A DNA stretch of 64,000 nucleotides from Actinobacteria bacterium OV450 (GCA_001298555.1 LJCW01000346.1:1-64000), one strand, 5' to 3'. Numbered from the stretch's first letter, positions 1 through 8,869 are shown. Translations and numbers: made by a program. The notes: a model not told the origin generated them from the letters alone.

Positions 1-855
1 CCGGGCGGGCGGGGCGGGGGGGGGCGCCGGCTTGCGGGGTGCGGCCGGGGCCTCGTCGAAGTACACGGGGGAGGGCTTCTCCCCGCTCTCCACGGCCCGT
101 ACGGCGGCCAGCAGGTCGGCGGCCTTGCCGCTGAGCTTCGCTCCCGCCTCGACGGGACCCTGGCGTTCCGCCTTGCGGCGGGCGATGCGCTCCCGCTCGA
201 TCTTCTGCGCGGCCAGCTCGGCCTCGGCCTCGCTGAGCACCGGCTGCGCGGCGCCGGCATCCCCGGCCCCCGCCCCGGCGCCTGCCCCGGCGGCCCCGTC
301 CGCACCGGCCTCGCCTGTACCGGCCTCGCCTGTACCGGCCTCGCCTGTACCGGCCTCGCCTGTACCGGCCTCGTCCGTACCGGCCTCGTCCGTACCGGCC
401 CCGTCCGTACCGGCCTCGTCCGTACCGGCCTCGTCCGTACCGGCCTCGTCCGTACCGGCCTCGTCCGTACCGGCGTCGGCGTCTGCCCCGGCGGCTCCAT
501 CCGTGCCGGCTCCATCCGTGCCGGCCTCGTCCGTGCCGGCCCCGTCCGTACCGGGCGTGTCCGGCTCGGAGGCGGGGTCCTGGTCCGGGTGGGTGGCGCC
601 GGAGCCGGTACCTGCGGGGCTTTCCCCGCCCCCGGCCCTTGCCGGAACCGGCGGCTCCGCCGCCTCGGCCTCGTCCGGTTCCGCGGCTGCCGGGTCCCCC
701 GGCACGCTCACCTCCGGCCCCGCCGGTTCCGCGCCCGTGTCCGTGTCGGCCGCTGTGCGCCCGTCCTGCGGCTGCGCCGGGTCCGGGTCGGTGGCCGCCT
801 GGGGGCCGGGGGTGGCCGGGTGGTCCGCGGAAGCGGGGTGGCGGTCCGTACTCAC
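1..855 (-). CDS. Acidic-repeat protein, C-terminus cut by window edge (possible helix-hairpin-helix family)
   Basis: An open - strand frame runs from GTG at 855 to the window edge (285 codons, no stop). The start overlaps the aldo/keto reductase stop by 4 bases (GTGA), so the two are probably translationally coupled. Residues about 1-100 are Ala/Pro/Gly/Asp-rich. Residues about 125-182 are tandem pentapeptides (GTDEA, GTDGA, GEAGT) encoded by 15-base repeats. A charged helical stretch follows (LSEAEAELAAQKIERERIARRK) and then a segment with KLSGKAADLLAAVRAVESGE. From memory this resembles Streptomyces helix-hairpin-helix proteins, whose HhH domain would lie beyond the edge. No signal peptide or membrane segment is visible. 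The overlapping + strand open frame is an artefact of the repeats. The gene call is solid; the family call is tentative. Confidence 0.75.
   Translation of the reverse strand, partial: MSTDRHPASADHPATPGPQAATDPDPAQPQDGRTAADTDTGAEPAGPEVSVPGDPAAAEPDEAEAAEPPVPARAGGGESPAGTGSGATHPDQDPASEPDTPGTDGAGTDEAGTDGAGTDGAAGADADAGTDEAGTDEAGTDEAGTDEAGTDGAGTDEAGTDEAGTGEAGTGEAGTGEAGTGEAGADGAAGAGAGAGAGDAGAAQPVLSEAEAELAAQKIERERIARRKAERQGPVEAGAKLSGKAADLLAAVRAVESGEKPSPVYFDEAPAAPRKPAPPPAPPAR
310..545. repeat. 15-base tandem repeats inside the acidic-repeat gene
   Basis: A 15-base unit (on the + strand tgtaccggcctcgcc or cgtaccggcctcgtc) is repeated about a dozen times, with drift at the edges. It encodes Gly-Thr-Asp/Gly-Glu-Ala pentapeptides on the - strand. 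The period is a multiple of three, so copy-number changes would keep the frame. Confidence 0.85.
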
Positions 856-1844
856 AGCGTGCTCCAGTCCTGATCGGGATAGCGATGCACCGGCGCCGAA
901 ACATCGTCCAGCGCACGGCAGATCTCCTCGGGAAGACTAAGGGCCTCCACCGACAAAGCCGCCGCGAGCTGCTCGGACGTCCGTGCGCCCACGATGGGTG
1001 CGACCACCCCCGGCCGGTCCCGGATCCAGGCCAGGGCCACCTGGAGCGGGGTCACCGCCAGGCCCTGGGCCGCGGTCGCCACCGCGTCCACGATCCGGCC
1101 GGCCGCATCGTCCAGGTACGGCTCGACGAAGCCGGCCATGGTCGGTGAGGCGCCCCGTGAGTCCGCCGGGGTGCCGTCCCGGTACTTGCCCGTGAGGACG
1201 CCGCGGCCCAGCGGGGAGGACGGGAGCAGTCCCACGCCCAGGTCCCGCGCCGCCGGGAGCACCTCGCGCTCCACGCCCCGCTGGAGGAGGGAGTACTCCA
1301 TCTGCGTCGACGCCAGCCGGGTCCGCACCCCCGGGGCTGCGAGCTGCCACGTCGCTGCCTTCGCGAGCTGCCAGCCGCTGAAGTTCGACACCCCCGCGTA
1401 CCGCGCCCGGCCACTGCTCACCGCGAGGTCCAGCGCCTGGAGGGTCTCCTCCAGCGGGGTCCCGGGGTCGAACGCGTGGACCTGCCAGAGGTCCACGTGA
1501 TCGGTGCCCAGCCGGGCCAGCGAATCGTCGAGCGCCGACAGCAGGTGGCCGCGCGAGGCGTCGAACCGGCGGTCCGGATCGGGTACGGAGCCCGACTTGG
1601 TGGCGATCACCAGCTCCCGGCGCGGGACCAGCCCGCCCATCAGCTGCCCCAGCAGGTACTCCGCCTCGCCGCCCCCGTACACGTCGGCGGTGTCGACGAG
1701 CGTGCCGCCCGCCTCCCAGAACGTCTTCAACTGCTCGGCAGCGCCCGACTCGTCCGGCCCCTCCGCGGAACGGCCCCAGGTCAAGGTGCCGAGGCCGATC
1801 CGGGACACGCGCAGTCCCGTGCGGCCGAGATGCCTCTGCTCCAT
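852..1844 (-). CDS. Aldo/keto reductase
   Basis: Cytoplasmic NADPH-dependent aldo/keto reductase of 330 residues, normal for the family. The catalytic tetrad is visible: Asp and Tyr in VDTADVYGGGEAEYLLG (about residues 50-66), Lys in VIATKSGS and His in LWQVHAFDP. The C-terminal cofactor region (PIVGARTSEQLAAAL) is present. A TAGTCT hexamer lies 8 bases before the ATG, suggesting a nearly leaderless transcript. The stop overlaps the next - strand gene by 4 bases. The substrate cannot be inferred. The gene is divergent from the LLM oxidoreductase. Confidence 0.93.
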   Translation of the reverse strand: MEQRHLGRTGLRVSRIGLGTLTWGRSAEGPDESGAAEQLKTFWEAGGTLVDTADVYGGGEAEYLLGQLMGGLVPRRELVIATKSGSVPDPDRRFDASRGHLLSALDDSLARLGTDHVDLWQVHAFDPGTPLEETLQALDLAVSSGRARYAGVSNFSGWQLAKAATWQLAAPGVRTRLASTQMEYSLLQRGVEREVLPAARDLGVGLLPSSPLGRGVLTGKYRDGTPADSRGASPTMAGFVEPYLDDAAGRIVDAVATAAQGLAVTPLQVALAWIRDRPGVVAPIVGARTSEQLAAALSVEALSLPEEICRALDDVSAPVHRYPDQDWSTL

Positions 1845-1945
1845 GAGCGCTGAGACTACTGGGGCACTGCCGCGGCGGGCCCGGGCGCGCTACAGTCCCC
1901 CGCAGACCTACGTTACTGATCGGTAAACCGGTAAGGGGACGACAC

Positions 1946-2995
1946 ATGCGGCTCGGCATCAATCTCGGCTACTGGGGCGCTGGCATGGACGCCGACAACC
2001 TCGCCGTGGCCCAGGAAGCGGACCGCCTGGGCTACGACGTCTGCTGGGCCGCGGAGGCCTACGGCTCCGACGCCCCGACCGTGCTCGCCTGGGTCGCCGC
2101 CCAGACCGAGCGCATCGACGTCGGCTCCGCGATCCTGCAGATCCCGGCCCGCCAGCCCGCGATGACCGCCATGACGGCCGCCACCCTCGACTCCCTGACC
2201 AAGGGCCGCTTCCGGCTCGGCCTCGGCGTCTCCGGACCGCAGGTCTCCGAGGGCTGGTACGGCGTCAAGTTCGACAAGCCGCTCGCCCGCACCCGCGAGT
2301 ACGTGGAGATCGTCCGCAAGGCGATGAGCCGTGAGCGCCTCAGCTACGAGGGTGAGCACTGGACCCTCCCGCTGCCCGGCGGCCCCGGCAAGCCGATCAA
2401 GCTCACCGTGCACCCCGAGCGCGAGCACATCCCGCTCTACATCGCCGCCATCGGACCCAAGAACCTGGAGCAGACCGGCGAGATCGCCGACGGCGCCCTG
2501 CTGATCTTCCCGGCCGCCGAGCACCTGGAGGCCACCGCGCTCACCCACATCCGGGCGGGCCGCGAGAAGGCCGGGCTGACCATGGACGGCTTCGACGTCT
2601 GCCCGACCGTGCCGCTGGCCGTCGGCGACGACGTGAACGCCCTCGCCGACATGTTCCGCCCGTACACGGCCCTGTACGTCGGCGGCATGGGCAGCCGGAA
2701 GCAGAACTTCTACAACCAGCTCGCCCAGCGCATGGGTTACGAGAAGGAAGCCGCCGAGATCCAGGACAAGTACCTGGCGGGCGACAAGGCGGGCGCCGCC
2801 GAGGCGGTCCCGCACTCGCTCATCGACTCGACCACCCTGCTCGGGTCCGTCGAGCGGATCGCGGACGGCATGCGGGCCTACGCCGAGGCCGGGGTCACCA
2901 CCCTCACGCTCGCCCCGGCCGGGTTCACCCTCGACGAGCGGATCACCGCGCTGCGGGCCGGCACCGAGGCGATGGAGCGCGCCGGCCTGGCATAA
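1946..2995 (+). CDS. LLM-class F420-dependent oxidoreductase
   Basis: Luciferase-like (TIM-barrel) flavin/F420-dependent oxidoreductase of 349 residues. The N-terminal strand MRLGINLGYWG, the segment RIDVGSAILQIPARQPAMTA and the loop LTKGRFRLGLGVSGPQVSEGWYG are characteristic of this class. Full family length, no signal peptide. AAGGGGACG lies 7 bases before the ATG. A strong hairpin follows the stop (3011-3043). Actinobacterial members usually use coenzyme F420 rather than FMN, but the cofactor choice is inferred from family and taxon. The substrate is unknown. Confidence 0.9.
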   Translation: MRLGINLGYWGAGMDADNLAVAQEADRLGYDVCWAAEAYGSDAPTVLAWVAAQTERIDVGSAILQIPARQPAMTAMTAATLDSLTKGRFRLGLGVSGPQVSEGWYGVKFDKPLARTREYVEIVRKAMSRERLSYEGEHWTLPLPGGPGKPIKLTVHPEREHIPLYIAAIGPKNLEQTGEIADGALLIFPAAEHLEATALTHIRAGREKAGLTMDGFDVCPTVPLAVGDDVNALADMFRPYTALYVGGMGSRKQNFYNQLAQRMGYEKEAAEIQDKYLAGDKAGAAEAVPHSLIDSTTLLGSVERIADGMRAYAEAGVTTLTLAPAGFTLDERITALRAGTEAMERAGLA

Positions 2996-3010
2996 CGCGT
3001 CCCACGACGA

Positions 3011-3043
3011 CCGCCCCCCGCACCGAGCGGGTGCGGGGGGCGG
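3011..3043 (+). terminator. Hairpin terminator after LLM oxidoreductase
   Basis: A perfect 13-base-pair stem (3011-3023 with 3031-3043) closes a 7-base loop just downstream of the stop at 2995. No T-run follows, as is common in Streptomyces. Confidence 0.75.
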
Positions 3044-3124
3044 CGTCCGGAAAGGCCCTGCGGCCGTGGTGGGGGCTCGGGGGTCTTCCCCGCCACGGCC
3101 GACACAGTCAACAACGCGTGCGGC

Positions 3125-3173
3125 ACCCTCCGGGTTACGCCCCGGCTCCCACCCTCCGGGTCACGCCCCGGCT
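3125..3173. repeat. Two-copy 26-base-period direct repeat, non-coding
   Basis: A 23-base unit beginning accctccggg occurs at 3125 and again at 3151, differing at one base. It lies in the gap between the LLM oxidoreductase terminator and the ferritin-like gene. No gene or clear promoter was seen in this gap. Confidence 0.6.
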
Positions 3174-3262
3174 TCACCCCTCCACCCCTTCACGTCCTTC
3201 GTTCGGCCGAGTCGCACGACGCCTCGGTTGCCGGGCCCCCGCCTCGGCCGTTGACTCGATGC

Positions 3263-4051
3263 ATGCTCTCTGCCCGCAGCCTGTTCCAGGAGATCGTCGA
3301 CCACGACGACTCGTTCCAGCTGTTCTGCTCCATCGCCGCCAGCGGGGAGTCGCAGGGTGGCTGGGAGAACGCCCGGATCGCGGCCCTGGTGCCCGACGGC
3401 ATGCGCGAGCTCGCGCCCAAGATCACCCGGCACGGGGCCGACGAGGACAAGCACGGCCGGATCTTCCAGGCCCTGCTGCGCAAGCGCGGCCTGCCCCCGG
3501 TGCCCGTGCCGCCCGAGACCGACTACACGATGCTGCTGGAGCGGCGCGGCATCGGTCTCGCACACGAGAAGCTGCGCCGCGACGAGCAGCTGACCGAGCG
3601 GGACATCGTCGTCTACCTCGCGCACAGCCGGGTCACCGAACAGCGCGCCGCCGACCAGATGGACATGCTCCTGCGCCGGTTCGGGGACCACCCCGAGGTC
3701 GGCAAGGCGATCCGCATGATCAGCCACGACGAGGACAACCACCTCGCCTACTGCCACGAGGAGCTGCTCCGCCTGGTCCGCGGGGGACACGGCCGGATCA
3801 TCCAGAGGGTGCTGCGCGACAGCGCCCTCGCCGAGATCCGCGTCTACCGGGACGTGAGCCTCGCCGTCATGGACCACATGGGCCGGCTGCTGCACTGGCC
3901 CGCGCCCAAGAGGGCCGCGCTGGCCGCCGGGATCCACGCCGTGTACGCGTACGAGCGCTTCGCCGGCTGGCACCGGATGATCAGCCTGCGCCTGCCGGAG
4001 CGGCGCAACGCGCTGGGCGGCGCACCGTTGACCTCGCCCGAGTACGCGTAG
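3263..4051 (+). CDS. Ferritin-like domain protein
   Basis: Helical protein of 262 residues. Metal-ligand-like motifs in a ferritin-type arrangement are visible: ADEDKHG near residue 58, RVTEQRAADQMD in the middle and SHDEDNHLAYCHEE near residue 160. These E...ExxH-type patterns suggest a diiron or dimetal four-helix bundle. The ATG at 3263 is chosen over an in-frame TTG at 3251; neither has a strong Shine-Dalgarno. The gene is convergent with corA, with a GC-rich dyad spanning its stop. The substrate or storage role is unknown. The family assignment rests on motifs only. Confidence 0.8.
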   Translation: MLSARSLFQEIVDHDDSFQLFCSIAASGESQGGWENARIAALVPDGMRELAPKITRHGADEDKHGRIFQALLRKRGLPPVPVPPETDYTMLLERRGIGLAHEKLRRDEQLTERDIVVYLAHSRVTEQRAADQMDMLLRRFGDHPEVGKAIRMISHDEDNHLAYCHEELLRLVRGGHGRIIQRVLRDSALAEIRVYRDVSLAVMDHMGRLLHWPAPKRAALAAGIHAVYAYERFAGWHRMISLRLPERRNALGGAPLTSPEYA

Positions 4052-4081
4052 CGGCCGGCGGCGGCCGGGCCGGCGGCCGCT
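4050..4081. terminator. Possible bidirectional terminator between convergent genes
   Basis: Arms AGCGGCCG (4050-4057) and CGGCCGCT (4074-4081) are perfectly complementary and lie between the convergent ferritin-like and corA genes. The first arm overlaps the ferritin-like stop codon. The loop is long and GC-rich, so the exact fold is uncertain. Confidence 0.45.
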
Positions 4082-4089
4082 GCCGCCCG

Positions 4090-5082
4090 CTACAGCCAGC
4101 CGCGGGACTTGAACAACCGGTGCAGGCCCAGACAGACGCCCACCATCACCAGCAGCACCGCCGGATAGCCCCAGACCTGCCGGAGCTCCGGCATGTGGTC
4201 GAAGTTCATACCGTAGATCCCCGCCACCATCGTCGGCACGGCCGCCATCGCCGCCCAGGCCGAGATCTTGCGCATGTCGTCGTTCTGCCGGACGCCCATC
4301 TGCGCCAGGTGAGCGGACAGCGCGTCCGACAGCAGCCGGTCCAGGCCCTCGATGTACTCGCTCGCCTTGATCAGGTGGTCCGCGACGTCGCGGAAGAACG
4401 GCTGCGCGTGCTCGTGAACGAAGGGCACGCTCCCGAACGCCAGCCGGTTCATCGGCTGCAGCAGCGGGTTCGTCGCCCGGCGGAACTCCAGCACCTGCCG
4501 CTTGAAGCCGTAGATCCGGGCGGCGGTGTTCTTGGTGTCGGTGGCGTTCGGCGCGAAGACCTCGGCCTCCACCTCCTCCAGGTCGACCTGGAGCTCGGCC
4601 GCGACCTCGATGTAGTGGTCGACCACCGCGTCGGACACCGCGTACAGCACCGCCGTGGGGCCGTGCCGCAGCACCTCCGGCTCCTGCTCCAGCCGGTGGC
4701 GCACGGCGGCCAGCGCCGCCCCCTCGCCGTGCCGGACCGTGACCACGAAGGAGTCGCCGATGAAGAGCATCAGCTCGCCCGCGGTCACCGTGTCCGCGTC
4801 GTCGTCGTACTCCACGGGCTTGAGCACGACGAACAGCGAGTCGTCGTACACCTCCAGCTTGGGGCGCTGGTGCGCGGTCAGCGCGTCCTCCACCGCCAGC
4901 TTGTGCAGCCGGAACTCCCGGCTGACGTGTTCGAACTCTTCTTCCGTGGGCTCGTACATGCCGACCCACAGGAAGGCGTCACCGCTGGCCCGCGCCTCGT
5001 CGAGCGCGTCGGAGAGGTCCTCGGGCGCAGGAGAGCGGCGGCCGTCCCGGTACATGGCGCAGTCGACTATCACGCAGGGCAT
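4090..5082 (-). CDS. corA: CorA-family magnesium/cobalt transporter
   Basis: Inner-membrane divalent-cation channel of 330 residues. A soluble N-terminal alpha/beta domain is followed by a long helical stalk and two C-terminal membrane segments, with the signature GMN in AGIYGMNFDHMPEL at the end of the first one. The C-terminus ends in basic residues (LFKSRGWL), as usual for CorA. The frame stays open upstream to 5163, but the ATG at 5082 (MPCVIVDCAMYRDG) is the sensible start. It is divergent from the phosphoglycerate-mutase-like gene, and the short gap carries that gene's -10. Confidence 0.93.
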   Translation of the reverse strand: MPCVIVDCAMYRDGRRSPAPEDLSDALDEARASGDAFLWVGMYEPTEEEFEHVSREFRLHKLAVEDALTAHQRPKLEVYDDSLFVVLKPVEYDDDADTVTAGELMLFIGDSFVVTVRHGEGAALAAVRHRLEQEPEVLRHGPTAVLYAVSDAVVDHYIEVAAELQVDLEEVEAEVFAPNATDTKNTAARIYGFKRQVLEFRRATNPLLQPMNRLAFGSVPFVHEHAQPFFRDVADHLIKASEYIEGLDRLLSDALSAHLAQMGVRQNDDMRKISAWAAMAAVPTMVAGIYGMNFDHMPELRQVWGYPAVLLVMVGVCLGLHRLFKSRGWL

Positions 5083-5124
5083 TGTCTCCCGCCCACCCCC
5101 GCCCCGCACGCGCCGACCACCGCC

Positions 5125-5130
5125 TAGGCT
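5125..5130 (+). promoter_or_regulatory. -10 hexamer TAGGCT, leaderless promoter for the mutase-like gene
   Basis: TAGGCT ends exactly 6 bases before the ATG at 5137, which would place transcription start on or next to the A of the start codon. No Shine-Dalgarno is present. Confidence 0.7.
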
Positions 5131-5136
5131 TGCGTC

Positions 5137-5880
5137 ATGGCCACGCTGATCCTCGTACGACACGGGCGGTCCACCGCCAACACCGCAGGGCTGCTCGCCG
5201 GATGGACCCCGGGAGTGGCCCTTGACGAGCGCGGTACCGAACAGGCGGCGGAGCTGCCTTCACGGCTCGCCGCGGTGCCGCTGGCCGCCGCCGTCAGCAG
5301 CCCGCTCCAGCGCTGCCGGGAGACCCTCGCGCCGCTGCTGGCCGCCCGCCCGGAGCTGGCGCTGCACACCGACGACCGGATCGGCGAATGCCACTACGGC
5401 GACTGGTCGAACCGCAAACTCTCCGAGCTCTCCGATGAACCCCTGATGAAGATCGTGCAGCAGCACCCCTCGGCCGCCGCGTTCCCCGGCGGCGAGTCCA
5501 TGCGCGCCATGCAGGCGCGCGCGGTGGACGCCGTACGGGAGTGGAACGCGCGGATCGAGGAGGAGCACGGGAGCGACGCCGTGTTCCTCATGTGCTCGCA
5601 CGGGGACATCATCAAGTCCCTTGTCGCGGACGCCCTGGGCATGCACCTGGACCTCTTCCAGCGCATCCACGTGGACCCCTGCTCGGTCACGGCCGTCCGC
5701 TACACACCGACGCGGCCGTTCCTGCTCCGGCTCGGCGACACCGGGGACTTCGGCTCGCTCGCCCCCCGTCCGGCCCGCGCACCGGAGGCCGACGCGGCCG
5801 CGGCGGACACGCAGACCTTCGAAAGCGCGACCGAGGACGGGGGGAACGCGGTCGTGGGGGGCGGTGCGGGCGCGGCGTGA
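5137..5880 (+). CDS. Histidine phosphatase / phosphoglycerate-mutase-like protein
   Basis: Histidine phosphatase superfamily member of 247 residues. The N-terminal phospho-acceptor motif LILVRHGRS starts at residue 4, the second catalytic His is in MCSHGDIIKS, and the core has ECHYGDWSNRKLSEL. It fits the actinobacterial MSMEG_4193-type family whose gene sits beside DUF3090 and mshC (M. tuberculosis Rv2135c, from memory). The last 40 residues are low-complexity Ala/Gly/Asp. It heads a + strand run mutase-DUF3090-SCO1664-like-mshC. The true substrate is unknown. Confidence 0.9.
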   Translation: MATLILVRHGRSTANTAGLLAGWTPGVALDERGTEQAAELPSRLAAVPLAAAVSSPLQRCRETLAPLLAARPELALHTDDRIGECHYGDWSNRKLSELSDEPLMKIVQQHPSAAAFPGGESMRAMQARAVDAVREWNARIEEEHGSDAVFLMCSHGDIIKSLVADALGMHLDLFQRIHVDPCSVTAVRYTPTRPFLLRLGDTGDFGSLAPRPARAPEADAAAADTQTFESATEDGGNAVVGGGAGAA

Positions 5881-5992
5881 TCGAACGGAGCAGTAGGGTG
5901 GACTGGCCCAAATAAACCACCGCCACAGAGCAGAAGAGCACCGCCGCACGCGTGCAGCCCTGCCCCCTGCCGCCGAGACTTGGAGACTGGAC

Positions 5993-6583
5993 GTGCCCCG
6001 TCAGGTGTTCCTCTACGACCCGCCGGACCGCTTCGTGGCCGGCACGGTCGGCCTTCCGGGACGCCGTACGTTCTTCCTGCAGGCCTCATCCGGCCCCCGC
6101 GTCACCAGCGTCTCCCTGGAGAAGACCCAGGTCGCGGCGCTGGCCGAACGGATGGACGAGCTGCTGGACGAGGTCGTACGGCGCACCGGGGGCAACGCCC
6201 CCGTCCCGGCCATGGCCCCCGCCGAGGCCGCCGACACCGCGCCGCTCGACGTCCCGGTCGACGAGGAGTTCCGCGTCGGCACCATGGCCCTGGCCTGGGA
6301 CGGCGAGGAACAGCGGATGATCGTCGAGGCGCAGGCCCTGGTGGAACTCGACGCCGACTCGGAGGAGGACCTCGCCGAGGCGGAGGAGCGGCTCCTCCAG
6401 GACGAGGAGAACGGCCCGCCGATGCTCCGGGTCCGCCTCACCGGCGCCCAGGCCCGGGCGTTCGCCAAGCGGGCCCTGGACGTCGTCAATGCGGGCCGCC
6501 CGCCCTGCCCGCTGTGCAGCCTCCCGCTGGACCCGGAGGGGCACGTGTGCCCGCGCCAGAACGGCTACCGGCGCCAGGCGTGA
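5993..6583 (+). CDS. DUF3090 family protein
   Basis: Protein of 196 residues beginning VPRQVFLYDPPDRFVAG from GTG at 5993. It matches the conserved actinobacterial DUF3090 family (YicC-like naming also appears in databases). Acidic segments (DADSEEDLAEAEERL) precede a C-terminal Cys cluster, CPLCSLPLDPEGHVCP, a possible metal-binding knuckle (C-x2-C-x10-C). Its stop overlaps the GTG of the next gene, so translation is probably coupled. No biochemical function is established. Conserved linkage to mshC and the mutase-like gene is the main clue. Confidence 0.88.
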   Translation: MPRQVFLYDPPDRFVAGTVGLPGRRTFFLQASSGPRVTSVSLEKTQVAALAERMDELLDEVVRRTGGNAPVPAMAPAEAADTAPLDVPVDEEFRVGTMALAWDGEEQRMIVEAQALVELDADSEEDLAEAEERLLQDEENGPPMLRVRLTGAQARAFAKRALDVVNAGRPPCPLCSLPLDPEGHVCPRQNGYRRQA

Positions 6584-7461
6584 GCGCCATGGGGGAACAC
6601 GAGGAGCTGCTCGCCAAGGGAGAGCTGACGGTCGTCGGCAGGATCCGCGAGGCGTCCAACGCCGTGCTGCTGTGCACGGTGACGTACGGGGGCGTGAGCG
6701 CCGACTGCGTGTACAAGCCGGTCAAGGGCGAGCGCCCGCTGTGGGACTTCCCCGACGGCAACCTGGCCCGGCGCGAGGTGGCCGCCTACCTGGTCTCCGA
6801 GGCCACCGGATGGGGCCTGGTCCCGCCGACCGTGCTGCGCGAGGGACCGTACGGCGAGGGCATGGTCCAGCTGTGGATCGCGTCAGGAGCCGCCGGGGAC
6901 GGGGGCACGCCCGCCGACGGGACCGGGGCCGACGGTGCCGCGGACGACGGTGCTGCGGACGACGGCTCCGGCGACGCGAGCGGCCTGCTGGCTCTCGTCG
7001 AGGGCGAGGAGGCGGGGGAGGGCTGGAAGCCGGTGGCCCTCGCCGACGTCGGGGAGGGCCGCACCGCGCTGCTCGTGCACGCCGACGACCCCCGGCTGCG
7101 CCGGCTCGCCGTCCTCGACGCCGTGATCAACAACGGCGACCGCAAGGGCGGCCACCTGCTGCCCGCGCCCGACGGACGGCTCTACGGCATCGACCACGGG
7201 GTCACCTTCCACCGCGAGGACAAGCTGCGGACCCTGCTGTGGGGCTGGGCGGGCGAACCGCTGACCGGCGAGGCCCGCGAGGTGCTCGGCTCCCTCGCCG
7301 CCCGGCTGGCCGAAGGCGAACCGCTCGCCACCCGGCTGGCCGAACTGATCACCCCGGCCGAGCTGGCCGCCGTACGGGCCCGGGTGGCCGGTCTGCTGCG
7401 CACCGGAGTCCACCCGCAGCCGTCCGGGCAGTGGCCGGCGATCCCCTGGCCGCCGGTCTGA
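6580..7461 (+). CDS. SCO1664-family, phosphatidylinositol-kinase-like protein
   Basis: Protein of 293 residues with a PI3/PI4-kinase-like fold signature. GRIREASNAVLLCTVTYGG and VYKPVKGERPLWDFPDGNLARREVAAYLVSE resemble a glycine-rich region and nucleotide-binding lysine. VLDAVINNGDRKGGHLL supplies a catalytic-loop-like NNxDRK, and YGIDHGVTFH a metal-binding D. An Ala/Asp-rich linker (about residues 108-135) is probably disordered. GTG at 6580 overlaps the DUF3090 stop (GTGA); an ATG at 6589 is an alternative start. Substrate unknown: protein, lipid or small-molecule kinase activity cannot be told apart. Confidence 0.85.
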   Translation: MSAMGEHEELLAKGELTVVGRIREASNAVLLCTVTYGGVSADCVYKPVKGERPLWDFPDGNLARREVAAYLVSEATGWGLVPPTVLREGPYGEGMVQLWIASGAAGDGGTPADGTGADGAADDGAADDGSGDASGLLALVEGEEAGEGWKPVALADVGEGRTALLVHADDPRLRRLAVLDAVINNGDRKGGHLLPAPDGRLYGIDHGVTFHREDKLRTLLWGWAGEPLTGEAREVLGSLAARLAEGEPLATRLAELITPAELAAVRARVAGLLRTGVHPQPSGQWPAIPWPPV

Positions 7462-7571
7462 GCAGGCCCGGCCGCGCCGGCTGCGGGACAGGCACACAAT
7501 CAGCCGGACCGCAAGACCGCCGATCAAGCCAACAGTGCAGGTCCGGTTCGTTTTCGGAACACGCGTCCGGT

Positions 7572-7577
7572 TAGGCT
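7572..7577 (+). promoter_or_regulatory. -10 hexamer TAGGCT, leaderless promoter for mshC
   Basis: TAGGCT lies exactly 6 bases before the mshC ATG (spacer CGACAC). This indicates that mshC can be transcribed on its own as a leaderless mRNA. Confidence 0.7.
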
Positions 7578-7583
7578 CGACAC

Positions 7584-8813
7584 ATGCATGCCTGGCCCGC
7601 TTCTGAGGTCCCCGCCCTGCCCGGCAAGGGCCGCGACCTCCAGATCCACGACACCGCGACCCAGGGGACGATCACCCTCGCCCCCGGTCCCGTCGCCCGT
7701 ATCTACGTCTGCGGCATCACCCCGTACGACGCGACCCACATCGGTCACGCGGCGACCTACAACGCGTTCGACCTCGTACAGCGCGTGTGGCTCGACACCA
7801 AGCGGCAGGTCCACTACGTCCAGAACGTGACGGACGTCGACGATCCGCTGCTGGAGCGGGCTCAGCGGGACGGACACGACTGGACCGAGCTCGCCGAGCG
7901 CGAGACGGCCCTCTTCCGCGAGGACATGACCGCACTGCGGATGCTGCCCCCGCAGCACTACATCGGCGCCGTCGAGGCCATACCGGGCATCGTGCCGCTG
8001 GTGGAGCGGCTGCGCGACGCCGGCGCCGCGTACGAGCTGGACGGCGACGTCTACTTCTCGGTGGAGTCCGACGCGAACTTCGGCAAGGTCTCCAACCTCG
8101 ACGCCGAGGCGATGCGGCTGCTCTCCGCGGAGCGCGGCGGCGACCCGGAACGCCCGGGGAAGAAGAACCCCCTCGACCCGATGCTGTGGATGGCCGCCCG
8201 CCCGGGCGAGCCGAGCTGGGACGGCGGCTCGCTGGGCCGCGGCCGGCCCGGCTGGCACATCGAGTGCGTCGCCATCGCCCTGGACCACCTGGGCATGGGC
8301 TTCGACATCCAGGGCGGCGGCTCCGACCTGGCCTTCCCGCACCACGAGATGGGCGCCTCGCACGCGCAGGTCCTGACGGGCGAGTTCCCGATGGCCAAGG
8401 CGTACGTGCACGCGGGCATGGTCGCGCTGCACGGCGAGAAGATGTCGAAGTCGAAGGGCAACCTGGTCTTCGTCTCCGCGCTGCGGCGCGCCGGCGTGGA
8501 CCCGGCGGCGATCCGGCTGGCCCTGCTGTCCCACCACTACCGGGCGGACTGGGAGTGGACGGACGAGGTCCTGGAGCAGGCGGTGGCCCGCCTGGAGCGC
8601 TGGCGCGCGGCCGTGTCCCGACCCGACGGCCTGCCGGCGGACGCCCTCGTCGAGGAGGTCCGCGAGGCCCTGGCGAACGACCTGGACGCCCCGGCCGCGC
8701 TGGCGGCCGTGGACCGCTGGGTGGACGCGCAGAACGCCTCCGACGGGGACGACGAGTCCGCGCCGGGCCTGGTGTCCCGCACGGTCGACGCCCTGCTCGG
8801 GGTGGCCCTGTAA
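7584..8813 (+). CDS. mshC: Mycothiol ligase (cysteine:GlcN-Ins ligase)
   Basis: MshC joins cysteine to 1D-myo-inosityl-2-amino-2-deoxy-glucopyranoside in mycothiol synthesis, an ATP-dependent cytoplasmic step. It is 409 residues, a paralogue of cysteinyl-tRNA synthetase without the tRNA-binding tail. The HIGH-type motif is THIGHA (about residues 51-56), with a zinc/cysteine-binding Cys in YVCGITPYD (residue 43) and further ligands in GWHIECVA and [15 protein letters not shown] is at about residue 286. A mycothiol pathway is itself an actinobacterial marker. A strong hairpin (8834-8869) separates it from the convergent PAC2 gene. Confidence 0.97.
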   Translation: MHAWPASEVPALPGKGRDLQIHDTATQGTITLAPGPVARIYVCGITPYDATHIGHAATYNAFDLVQRVWLDTKRQVHYVQNVTDVDDPLLERAQRDGHDWTELAERETALFREDMTALRMLPPQHYIGAVEAIPGIVPLVERLRDAGAAYELDGDVYFSVESDANFGKVSNLDAEAMRLLSAERGGDPERPGKKNPLDPMLWMAARPGEPSWDGGSLGRGRPGWHIECVAIALDHLGMGFDIQGGGSDLAFPHHEMGASHAQVLTGEFPMAKAYVHAGMVALHGEKMSKSKGNLVFVSALRRAGVDPAAIRLALLSHHYRADWEWTDEVLEQAVARLERWRAAVSRPDGLPADALVEEVREALANDLDAPAALAAVDRWVDAQNASDGDDESAPGLVSRTVDALLGVAL

Positions 8814-8833
8814 CCCGCGGCGGAGAACTACGG

Positions 8834-8869
8834 ACGCCGGCCCGGCCGCTGATGCGGCCGGGCCGGCGT
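8834..8869. terminator. Bidirectional hairpin terminator between mshC and PAC2 gene
   Basis: A perfect 16-base-pair GC-rich stem (8834-8849 with 8854-8869) has a TGAT loop. It lies between convergent genes and can serve both strands. Confidence 0.8.

Noticed and set aside
310-480. CRISPR-like array
   Set aside because: The 15-base units are contiguous, have no spacers and encode peptides in frame; no cas genes are present.
32-940. Long + strand Pro/Ala/Ser-rich open frame
   Set aside because: It is the antisense shadow of the acidic-repeat gene. The - strand frame has a coupled GTGA start and codon-like composition, while the + frame only reflects the 15-base repeats.
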